A stretch of 64,000 nt of DNA, from assembly GCA_963995505.1 (NCBI GenBank), contig OZ023181.1, forward strand, positions 12,892,221 to 12,956,220, read 5' to 3'. The DNA is from Hypericum androsaemum. Lineage: Eukaryota > Streptophyta > Magnoliopsida > Malpighiales > Hypericaceae. The stretch's first letter is position 1. Each line of letters opens with the position of its first letter. Of the stretch, positions 54,238 through 64,000 are shown one piece after another. Both the position numbers and the translations under genes were made by a program. The notes beneath the pieces are model-generated. The model had not been told where the DNA came from, made no database searches, and saw only the letters and a list, made by a program, of their open reading frames with translations.

Positions 54238-57200
54238 TTTTCCTTACCTTTTCTTTCCTTTCCTTGCCTTTTCCTTGCCTTTTCTTGCCTTTTCTTGCAT
54301 TATCTTGCCTTTTCTTGCCTTATCTTGTCTTTTCCTTGCCTTTTCTTGCCTTTCCCATGCATTTTCTTGCCTTTTCTTTCCCTTTACTTGCTTTTTCTTG
54401 TTTATCTTTCCTTCTCTTACCTTTGCTTGCCTTTTCTTGTCTTATCTTCCCTTTTCTTGCCTTTTCTTGACATATCTATTCTTTTCTTGCCTTTTCTTTC
54501 CTTATCTTGCCTTATCTTGCCTTTTCTTGTCTTTTCTTACCTTTTCATGCATTTTCCATGCCTTTTCTTTCCTTATCTTGCCTTTTCTTGCCTTTTCCTT
54601 ACCTTTTCTTTGCTTTCCTTGCCTTTTCCTTGCCTTTTCTTGCCTTTTCCTTGCTTTATCTTGCATTATCTTGCCTTTTCTTGCCTTATCTTATCTTTTC
54701 CTTGCCTTTTCTTGCCTTTCCCATGCCTTTTCTTGCCTTTTCTTTCCCTTTACTTGCTTTTTCTTATTTATCTTTCCTTCTCTTACCTTTGCTTGCCTTT
54801 TGTTGCCTTATCTTTCCTTTTCTTGCCTTTTCTTGACATATCTATTCTTTTCTTGCCTTTTCTTTCCTTTTCTTGCCTTTTCTTGCCTTTTCATGTCTTT
54901 TCCATGCCTTTTGTTTCCTTATCTTGCCTTTTCTTGCCTTTTCCTTGCCTTTTCCTTGCCTTATCTTTCCTTTTCTTGCCTTTTCATGCCTTTTCTTGCC
55001 TTAACTTTCCTTTTCATTCCTTTTCTTGCCTTTTCCATACCTTTTCTTGCCTTTTCTTTCCTTTTCCTTGCCTTTTCTTTCCTTTTCCTTGCCTTTTCTT
55101 TACTTTTCTTGCCTTTTCGCGCCTTTTCCTTGCCTTTTCTTTCCTTTTCTTGACTTATCTTGCCATTTCTTGCATTTTCTTGCATTTTCTTGACTTATCT
55201 TTCCTTTTTCATGCCTTTTCTTACCTTTTCTTTCCTTTTCTTGCCTTTTCTTGCCTATTTCTTGCCTGTTCTTTCCTTTTCCTTGCCTTTCCTACCTTTT
55301 CTTGCCTTTTCCTTGCCTTTCCTACCATTTCTTACCTTTTCTTGCCTTTTCGTAACTTATCTTTCCTTTTCCATGCATTTTCTTGCCTTTTCTTTCCTTT
55401 TCTTGCCTTTTCTTGCCTGATCTTGCCTTTTCCTGGCTTATCTTTCCTTTTCTTTCCTTTTCTTGCCTTTTCTTGCCTTATCTTGCCTGTTCTTGCCTTT
55501 TCTTACCTTTTCTTGCATTTTCTTTCCTTTTCTTGCCTTTTCATGCCTTATCTTACCTTTTCATACCTTTTCATGCCTTTTCTTGCCTTTTCTTTCCATT
55601 TCTTGCCTTTTCTTGTCTTTTCCTCGCCTTATCTTGCCTTATCTTTCATTTTCTTTCCTTTTTTTCCTTTTCTTGCCATTTCTTGCCTTATCTTGCCTTT
55701 TCTTACCTTTTCTTGCCTTTTCTTTCCTTTTCTTACCTTTTCTCTCCTTTTCTTTCCTTTTCTTTCCTTTTCGTGCCTTTTTCTTGTGTTTTCTTACCTT
55801 ATCTTACCTTTTCTTGCCTCTTCTTGCCTTTTCATGCCTTTTCTTATCTTTTCCTTACCTTTTCTTGCCTTATCTTGCCTTATCTTTCCTTTTCTTGCCT
55901 TATCTTGCCTTATCTTTCCTTTTCTTGCCTTTTCATCCCTTTTCCTTGCGTTTTCTTGCCTTATCTTGCCTTTTCTTTCCTTTTCCTTGCCTTTTCTTGC
56001 CTTTTTTTAACTTTTCCTTTCTTTTTCTTTCCTTTTCCTTGCCTTATCCTACCTTTTCTTGCATTTTTCTTGCCTTTTCCTTCCTTTTCTTGCCTTTTCT
56101 TGCAATTTCTTACCTTTTTCTTGCCTTTTCTTGCCTTTTCATGCCTTTTCTTGCCTTATCTTTCCTTTTCATGCCTTTTCATGCCTTTTCTTGCCTTATC
56201 TTTCCTTTTCCTTTTTTTTCCTTACCTTTTCTCGCCTTTTCTTTGCCTTTTATTCCTTTTCCATGCTTTTGCTTATCTTTTCTTGCCTTTTCATGCCTTT
56301 TCCTAGCCATTTCTTTCCTTTTCTTGCCTTATCTTACCTTGTCCTAGCCTTTTATTTCCTTTTCTTGCCTTATCTTTCCTTATCTTGCCGTATCTTGCCT
56401 TTTCTTTCCCTTTCTTGCCTTTTCCATGCCTTTTCTTGCCTTTTCTTTCATTTTCTTGCCTTTTCTTTCCTTTTTCATGATTTTTCTTGCCATTTCTTGC
56501 CTTTTCTTGCCTTTTCTTTCCTTTTCCTTGCCTTTTCTTGCCTTGCCTTTCCTTTTCTTGCCTTGTCTTTCCTTTTCTTGGTCTATCTTGCCTTTTCTTG
56601 CCTTTGCTTGCCTTTTCTGGACTTATCTTGCCTTTTTTTGCCTTTGCTTGCCTTTTCTTGACTTATCTTGCCTTTTCATGCCTTTTCCATGCCTTTTCTT
56701 GCCTTGTCTTGCCTTTTCCTGCTTGATCTTGCCTTGCCTTTCCTTTTCTTTCCTTTTCTTGCCTTTTCTTGCCATATCTTGCCTTTTCTTGCCTTTTCTT
56801 TCCTTTTCTTACCTTTCCATGCCTTTTCTTTCCTATTCTTGCCTTTTCGTGCCTTTGCCTTATCTTTTCTTGCCTTATCTTACCTTTTCATGCCTTTTCT
56901 TACCTTTTCTTGCCTTTTATTTCCTTTTCTTTCCTTTTCTTGTCTTTTCCTTGCCTTTCCTTCCCTTTTCTTGACTTATGTTCCCTTTTCTTTCCTTTTC
57001 TTTACATATCTATCATTTTCTTGCCTTTTCTGGCCTTTTCATGCCTTTTCTTACCTTATCTTGCCTTTTCTAGCCCTTTTATTCCTTATCTTGCATTTTT
57101 ATGCCTTTTCTTGCCTTTTCTTTCCTTTTCCTTGCTTTTTCTCACCTTTTCTTGCCTTTTCATGCCTTTTCTTTCCTTTTCTTGCCTTTTCTTTCCTTTT

Positions 57201-60200
57201 CCTAGCCTTTTATTTCCTTTTCTTGCTTTATCTTTCCTTTTCTTGCCTTATCTTGCCTTTTCTTTCCTTTTCTTGCCTTTTCCATTCCTTTTCTTGCCTT
57301 TTCTTTCCTTTTCTTTCCTTTTCTTTCCTTTTCTATGCTTTTCCATTCCTTTTCTTTCCTTTTCTTGCCTTTTCTTTCCTTTTCTATGCTTTTTCTTTCC
57401 TTTTCTTTCCTTTTCTTGCCTTTTCTTTCCTTTTCCTTGCCTTATCTTTCCTTTTCTTGCCTCTTCTTGACTTATCTTGCCTTTTCCATGCCTTTTCTTG
57501 CCATTTCTTGCCTTTTCTTGCATTTTCCTGCCTATTCCATGCCTTTTCTTTAATTTTCTTGCATTTCCTACCTATTCCTTGACTTTTCTTGCCTTTTCCT
57601 ACCTGATCTTAACTCATCTTGCCTTATCTTTCCTTTTCTTTCCTTTTCTTGCCTTTTCTTGCCTTATCTTGCCATTTCTTTTCTTTTCTTACCTTTTCTC
57701 ACCTTTTCTCGCCTTTGCTTTCCTTTTCTTTCCTTTCCTTGCCTTTTCTTGTCTTTTCCTTGCGTTTCCTGGCCTTATCTTGCCTTATCTTTCATTTTCT
57801 TTCCTTTTCTTGCCTAATCTTACCTTTTCTTACATTTTCTTGCCTTTTCTTGCCTTTTCTTACCAGTTCACTCCTTTTCTTGCCTTTTCTTTCCTTTTCT
57901 TCCCTTTTTGTGCCTTTTCCCTGCCTTAGCTTACATTTTCTTGCCTTTTCTTACCTTTTCTTGCCTTATCTTGTCTTTTCTTGCCTTTTCTTGCCTTTTC
58001 TTTGCCATTTCCTTGCCTTTTTTCCCTTTTCTTTGCCTTTCCTTGCCCTTTCTTTCCTTTTCTTGCCTTCTCATGCCTTCTCTTGCCTTATCTTTCCTTT
58101 TCTTGCTTTTCTATGCCTTTTCCATGCCTTTTCTAACCTTTTCTTGCCTTTTCCTTGCCTTATCTTGCCTTTTCTTGCCTTATCTAGCCTTTTCCTGCCT
58201 TAACTTGCCTTTTCTTTCCTTATCTTAACTTTTCATGCCTTTTCTTTCCTTTTTATGCCTTTTCCTTGCCTTTTCCTGCCTTTCCCTTTCCCTTTCTTGC
58301 CTTTTCCTTGCCTTTTCATACCTTTTCTTTCCTTTTCTTGCCTTTTTTTGCCTTTTCTTGCCTTTTCCTTACCTTTTCTTACCTTATCTTACCATTTCTT
58401 GCCTTTTCCTTACCTTTTCTTGTCTTTTCCTTAACTTTTCAAGCATCTTCCATGCATTTTCTTTCCTAATCGTACCTTATCTTATCTTTTCCTTACCTTT
58501 TCCTTGCGTTTTCTTTCCTTTCCTTGCCCTATCTTGCCTTTTTTTGCCTTTTTCTTGCCTTTTCTTGCCTTATCTTGCCTTTTCCTTGCCTGTTCTTGCC
58601 TTATATTGCCTTTTACATGCATTTTCTTCCCTTTTCGTGCCTTTTCTTTCCTTTTACTTGCCTTTTCTTGCCTTATCTTTCCTTTTCTTACCTTTGCTTA
58701 CCTTTTCTTGCCTTTTCTTGACATATTTGTCCTTTTCTTACCTTTTCTTGACATATTTGTCCTTTTCTTGCCTTGTCTTGCCTTTTCATGCTATATCCTT
58801 CTCTTTCATTCCTTATCTTGCCCTTTCATTCCTTATCTTGCCTTTTCTTATTTAATCTTGGCTTTTCTTGCCTTTTCATACCTTTTCAGGCCTTTTCCTG
58901 CCTTTTCTTGCCTTTTTTTTCCTTATCTTGCCTTTTCTTACCTTTTCTTTCCTTTATTTTCTTGCCTTTTCGTACCTTTTCCTTGCTTTTTCTTGCTTTA
59001 TCTTACCTTTTATTGCCTTATCCTTGCTTTTTCTAACCTTTTCTTGCCTTTTCCTTACCTTTTCATGTCTTTTCCATGCTTTTCTTTCCTTATCTTGCCT
59101 TTTCTTGCCTTTTCCTTGCCTTTTCCTTGCCTTTTTCTTGCCTTTTCATGCCTTTTCCATACCGTTTCTTGCCTTTTCTTTCCTTTTCCTTGCCTTTTCT
59201 TGCATTATCTTTCCTTTTATTGCCTTATCTTGCCTTTTCTTGTCGTTTCATTCCTTATCTTGCCTTTTCTTACCTTATCTTGCCTTTTCATACCTTTTCA
59301 AGCCTTTTCTTTCCTTTTCTTTCCTTTTCTTGCCTTTTCTTTCCTTTTCTTGTTTTTCTTTCCTTTCATGCCTTTTCCTTGCCTTTTCTTTCCTTTTCTT
59401 TACTTTTCTTGCCTTTTCTTACCTTTTCATGCCTTTTCTAGCCTTTTTATGTCTTTTCCTGCCTTTTCCTGCCTTTTCCTTGCCTTTTCTTGCCTTTTCT
59501 TTGCCTTTTCTTACCTTATCTTTCCTTTTTTTACCTTATCTTGCCTTCTCTTTCCTTTTCTTTCCTTTTCTTGCCTTTCATGCCTTTTCCTTGCCTTTTC
59601 TTGCCTTATCTTGGCTTTTCTTGCCTTTTCCTTTCCTTTTCTTGCCTTTCAAGCCTTTTCCTGGCCTTTTCTTTGCCTTTCATGCCTTTTCTTTCCCTTT
59701 CTTGCCTTATCTTTCCTTTTTTTTGCCTTTTCTTGCCTTTTCCTTGCCTTTTCTTACCTTATCTTTACTTATCTTGCCCTTTCTTGCCCTTTCATGCCCT
59801 TTCATGCCCTTTCATTCCTTATCTTGCCTTTTGATACCTTAACTTGCCCTTTCTTTCCTTTTCATGCATTTTCTTGCCTTTTCTTTCCTTTTCATGCCTT
59901 TTCCTTGCCTTTTCTTGCCTTTTCTTTCCTTATCTTGGCTTTTCTTACCATTTCCTTGCCTTTTCTTCAGTCATCTTTTATTTTCAATTATTTTCTTGCC
60001 TTTCCTTCCCTTTTCTTGCCCTATCTTGCGTTATCTTGCCGTTTCTTGGCTTATCTTGCCTTATCTTTCATTTTCTTGCCTTTTTCAAGCCTTTTCCATG
60101 CCTTTTCTTACATTTTCCTTGCCTTATCTTGCCTTTTCTTTCCTTTTCTTGGCTTACCTTGCCTTTTCTTGCTTTATCTTTCCTTTTCTTGGCTTTTCTT

Positions 60201-63200
60201 AGCTTTTCTTGGCTTTTCTTTCCTTTTCTTTCCTTTTCTTGCCTTATCTTGCCTTTTCCTTGCCTTTTCTTGCCTTACCTTCCTTTTTCTTGCCTTTTCT
60301 TACCTTTTCTTAACTTTTCCTTGCCTTTCCTTTCCCTTTCTTTCCTTTTCTTGCCTTTTCATGCCTTTTCTTGCCTTCTTATGCCTTTTCCTTCTCTTTT
60401 CTTGCCTTTTCCCTGCCTTTTCTTACCTTATCTTTCCTTTTTATACCTTTTCTTGCCTTTTCTTGCCTTTTCCTTGTCTTTTCTTGCCTTAACTTTCCTT
60501 TTCTTACCTTGCTTGCCTTTTCTTGCCTTCTCTTGCCTTCTTTTGTGTTTGCTTACCTTTTCTTCCCTAATCTGGCCTTTTCTTGCCTTATTTGCCTTTT
60601 CTTGCCCTTTCATTCCTTATCTTGCATTTTCTTACCTTATCTTGCCTTTTCTTGCCTTTTCAGGCCTTTTCTTGCTTTTTCTTTCTTTTTCATGCCTTTT
60701 CTTGCCTTATCTTTCCTTTTCTTGCCTTTTCATGCATTTTCCATGGCTTTTCTTGCCTTTTCCTTGCGTTTTCTTACCTTTTATTGCCTTATCTAGCCTT
60801 TTCCTTGCCTTTTCTTGCCTTTTCTTGCCTTATCTTTTCTTTTCTTGTCTTTTCTTACCTTTTCATGCATTTTCTTGCCTTTTCCTGCCTTTTCCTTGCC
60901 TTTTCTTGCCTTTTCCTAGCCTTTTCTTACCTTATGTTTCCTTTTTTTACCTTTTCTTATCTTTTCTAGTTTTTTCTTTCCTTTTCTTGTCTTTTCTAGT
61001 TTTTTCATTCCTTTTCTTACCTTTTCATGCCTTTTCCTGCCTTATCTTGCCTTTTCTTGCCTTTTCCTTGCCTTTTCTTACCTTTTCTTGCCTTTTCCTT
61101 AACTTTTCATGCATTTTCCATGCCTTTTCTTCCTTTTCTTGCCTTTTCTTGCCTTTTCCTTACCTTTTCTTTCCTTTCCTTGCCTTTTCCTTGCCTTTTC
61201 TTGCCTTTTCCTTGCCTTTTCTTGCCTTTTCCTTGCCTTTTCTTGCCTTATCTTGTCTTTTCCTTGCCTTTTCTTACCTTTCCCATGCCTTTTCTTGCCT
61301 TTTCTTTCCCTTTACTTGCTTTTTCTTATTTATCTTTCCTTCTCTTACCTTTGCTTGCCTTATCTTGCCTTTTCTTGCCTTTTCTCGACATATCTATTCT
61401 TTTCTGGCCTTTTCTTTCCTTATCTTGCCTTATCTTGCCTTTTCTTGCCTTTTCTACCCTCATCTTTCATTTTCTTTTATTTTCTTGCATTTCCTTCCGT
61501 TTTCTTGCCCTGTCTTGTGTTATCTTGCCTTATCTTTTCTTTTCTTGCCTTTTCATGACTTTTCCATGCCTTTTCTTTCCTTTTCCTTGCCTTATCTTGC
61601 CTTATCTTACCTTTTCTTTCCTTTTCTTTCCTTTTCTTGACTTACTTGCCTTTTCTTGCCTTACTTTTCTTGCCTTTTCCTGCCTTTTCCTTGCCTTTTC
61701 TTGCCTTTTTTTGCCTTTTCCTTTCCTTTCCTTGCGCTTTCTTTCCTTTTCTTGACTTGTCATGCCTTTTATTGCCTTATCTTTCCTTTTCTTGCCTTTG
61801 CATGCCTTTTCTTGCCTTTTCTTCCCAATTCTCGCAGTTTCCTTGCCATTTCTTGCCTTATCTTGCCTTTTCCTTGCCTTTCCTTGCCTTAACTTGCCTT
61901 TTCTTGCCTTAACTTGCCTTTTCTTGCCTTATCTTTCCTTTTCTTTCCTTTGCTTACCTTTTTATGCATTTTCTTGCCTTTTTATGTCTTTTCCTGCCTT
62001 TTCCTTGCCTTTTCCTATCTTTTTCTTTCCTTTTCCTTGCCTTTTCTTACCTTATCTTTCCTTTTTTTACCTTATCTTGTCTTTTCTTGCCTTTTCTTGC
62101 CTTTTCTTGCCTTTTCATGCCTTTTTCTTGCCTTTTCTTGCCTTATCTTGCCTTTTTCTTGCCTTTGCTTGCCTTTTCTTTACTTATCTCGCCTTTTCTT
62201 GTGTTTTCATGCCCTTTCATGCCTTATCTTGCCTTTTCTTGCCCTTTCATTCCTTATCTTGCCCTTTCATGCCTTATCTTGCCTTTTCTTGCCCTTTCAT
62301 TCCTTATCTTGCCTTATCTTGCCTTTTATTATTGCCTTTTCTTGCCTTTTCTTCCATTTTCTTTCCTTTTCTTTCCTTTTCATGCCTTTTCCTTGCCTTT
62401 TCTCGCCTTTTCTTTCCTTATCTTGCCTTTTCTTTCCTTTGCATGACTTTTCTTGACTTATCTTGCTTTTTCTTGCCTTTTCTTGCCCTTTCATGCCTTT
62501 TCTTGCATTTTCCTGCCCTTTCATTCCCTATCTTGCCTTTTTTTACCTTATCTTGCCTTTTCTTGCCTTTTCATGCCATTTCTTTCCTTATCTTGCCTTT
62601 TCTTGCCTTTTCCTTGCCTTTTCTTTCCTTTTCTTGCCTTTTCTTCCCTCATCTTTTATTTTCTTTTATTTTCTTCATTTCCTTCCCTTTTCTTGTCCTA
62701 TCTTGCGTTATCTTGCCTTTTCTTACCTTATCTTGCCTTAACTTGCCTTTTCTTGCCTTTTCATGCCTTTTTCATGCCTTTTCTTGCCTTTTCTTGCCTT
62801 TTCCTTGCCTTATCTTGCTGTATCTTTCCTTTTCTTTAATTTCTTTCCTTTTCTTGACTTATCATCCCTTTTCTTGCCTTTTCTTGCCCTTTCTTGCCTT
62901 TCCTTGCCTTAACTAGCCTTTTCTTGCCTTTTCCTTGCCTTTTCCTTTCCTTTCCTTGCCCTTTCTTTCCTTTTCTTGCCTTTTAATGCCTTTTATTGCC
63001 TTATCTTTCCTTTTCTTGCTTTTTCATACCTTTTCCATGTCTTTTCTTACAATTTCTTGCCTTTTCTTGCCTTATCTAGCGTTTTTCTTGCCTTTTCTAG
63101 CCTTACCTTGCCTTTTCTTGCCTTATCTTTCCTTATCTTTCCTTTTCTTTCCTTTTCTTACCTTTTCATGCCTTTTCTTGCCTTTTTATGTCTTTTCCTA

Positions 63201-64000
63201 CCTTTTCCTTGCATTTTCCTTCCTTTTCCTTGCCTTTTCCTTACCTTATCTTTCTATTTTGTTTACCTTTTCTTGATTTTTCTTGCCTTTTCTTTCCTTT
63301 TCTTGCCTTTTTATGCCTTTTCCATTGCCTTTTCTTGCCTTATCATGCTTTTTCTTGCCTTTTCCATGCCTTTTCTTTCCTTTTCTTGCCTTATTTTTCC
63401 TTATTTTTGCCTTTTCTTGCCTATTCCTGGCCTTTTCTTACCTTATCTTTCCTTTTTCTTGCCTTTGCTTGCCTTTTCTTTACTTATCTTGCTTTTTCTT
63501 GCCCTTTCATGCCTTTTCTTGTCCTTTCATTCCATATCTTGCATTTTCTTGCCTTTTCAAGCCTTTTCTTTCATTTTCTTTCCATTTCATGCCTTTTCCT
63601 TGCCTTTACTTTCCTTATTTTGCCTTTTCTTTAGCTTTTCCTTGCCTTTTCTTTCCTTTTCTTCCCACAATTTTCATTTTCTTTTATTTTCTTGCCTTTC
63701 CTCCCCGTTTCTTGCCCTACCTTGCATTATCTTGCCTTTTCTTGCCTTATCTTGGCATTTCATGCCTTTTCCATGCCTTCTTTTGCCCTTTGTTGCCTTT
63801 TCCTTTCCTTTTCTTGCCTTATCTTGCCTTTTCTTACCTTATCTTGCCTTTTCTTGGCTTACCTTGCCTTTTCTTGCCTTATCTTTCCTTTTCTTTCCTT
63901 TTCTGGCCATACATTACATTTTCTTGCCTTTTCTTACCTTTTCTTGCCTTTTCCTTGCCTTTCCTTGCCCTTTCTTTCCTTTTCTTGCCTTTTCATGCCT
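54238..64000. repeat. Pyrimidine-rich satellite, block 6 (domain B, to the window edge)
   Basis: Continuous satellite. About 54.24-54.85 kb contains a ~370-bp tandem duplication (TTTACTTGC motifs near 54380 and 54750). Positions 54.9-61.1 kb are the second copy of the 6.9-kb repeat. Beyond about 61.45 kb the order changes to shorter blocks marked by CATTTTCTTTTATTTTC-type runs near 61465, 62655 and 63675, about 1.0-1.2 kb apart. No gene seen. Confidence 0.96.

Larger units (their letters stand above)
41100..61450. repeat. Higher-order satellite repeat of about 6.9 kb, two full copies and the start of a third
   Basis: Landmarks pair at a constant offset: ACTTATCTTTCCTTTTTCATG at 41641 and 55193; ACCAGTTCA at 44232 and 57862; AAGCATCTTCC at 44823 and 58441; TCATCTTTTATT at 46321 and 59971. 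Removing element 2 and its duplicated target (6726 bp) from these offsets (13.55-13.65 kb) leaves a 6.83-6.92 kb period. A third copy begins near 61.1 kb (the TTTACTTGC motif near 54378 recurs near 61311, about 6.93 kb on) but departs from the pattern after about 61.45 kb. Confidence 0.85.

Noticed and set aside
296..64000. CRISPR array or phage-like repeat structure
   Set aside because: Units are about 10 bp, directly adjacent without unique spacers, and the context is clearly eukaryotic retrotransposons.
1..64000. Telomere repeats, rDNA or tRNA genes
   Set aside because: No TTTAGGG arrays, rRNA-like sequence or cloverleaf with A/B boxes was seen; the only tRNA-related sequences are the primer-binding sites.

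Overview
This window is almost entirely repetitive and non-genic. It looks like constitutive heterochromatin of a flowering plant, most likely a dicot and plausibly centromeric or pericentromeric. The plant call rests on the Ty3/gypsy elements: plant-type Gag and Pol, primer-binding sites matching the 3' end of plant initiator-tRNA-Met, and 5-bp target-site duplications. No host gene, tRNA, rRNA or CRISPR array is visible. I cannot name the species.

About 45 kb is one extreme satellite. It is built from a roughly 10-bp unit (CCTTTTCTTG; common variants have CTTATC, TTTCATG, or one extra base giving 11 bp) with nearly all pyrimidines on the + strand. It occupies 296-3638, 4256-4991, 11788-22827, 28000-40096, 40169-47516 and 54238-64000. 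Recognisable unit variants recur in blocks, so it has higher-order organisation: about 0.8-1.1 kb, 2.5 kb and 4.4 kb before 40 kb, and about 6.9 kb after 40 kb. The change coincides with a ~72-bp non-satellite segment at 40097-40168.

Five LTR-retrotransposon insertions interrupt the satellite. (a) 1-295, minus strand: the edge of an LTR from a diverged relative of elements 1 and 2. (b) 3639-4255: a solo LTR with TSD TTTTC. (c) Element 1, 4992-11787: complete structure, 820-bp LTRs differing at 6 positions, TSD TTTCT, pol broken by three stops and a 1-nt deletion. (d) Element 3, 22828-27999: a different family, 522-bp 5' LTR, 3' LTR reduced to 70 bp, TSD TCTTA, several stops. (e) Element 2, 47517-54237: same family as element 1, LTRs of 807 and 805 bp, TSD TTTTC, gag broken by a stop in the zinc knuckle plus a 1-nt deletion, pol open for 1125 codons. 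In elements 1 and 2 the pol frame runs into the 3' LTR and the LTRs start TGATG. I recall both traits from the CRM (centromeric retrotransposon) clade. CRM-type elements inside a tandem satellite are the usual layout of many plant centromeres.

For all four insertions whose ends lie in the window, an empty paralogous satellite copy is also present here. This confirms the element ends and shows that the higher-order satellite pattern predates the insertions. Long open frames across the satellite exist only because the + strand almost never forms a stop codon. I do not annotate them as genes.
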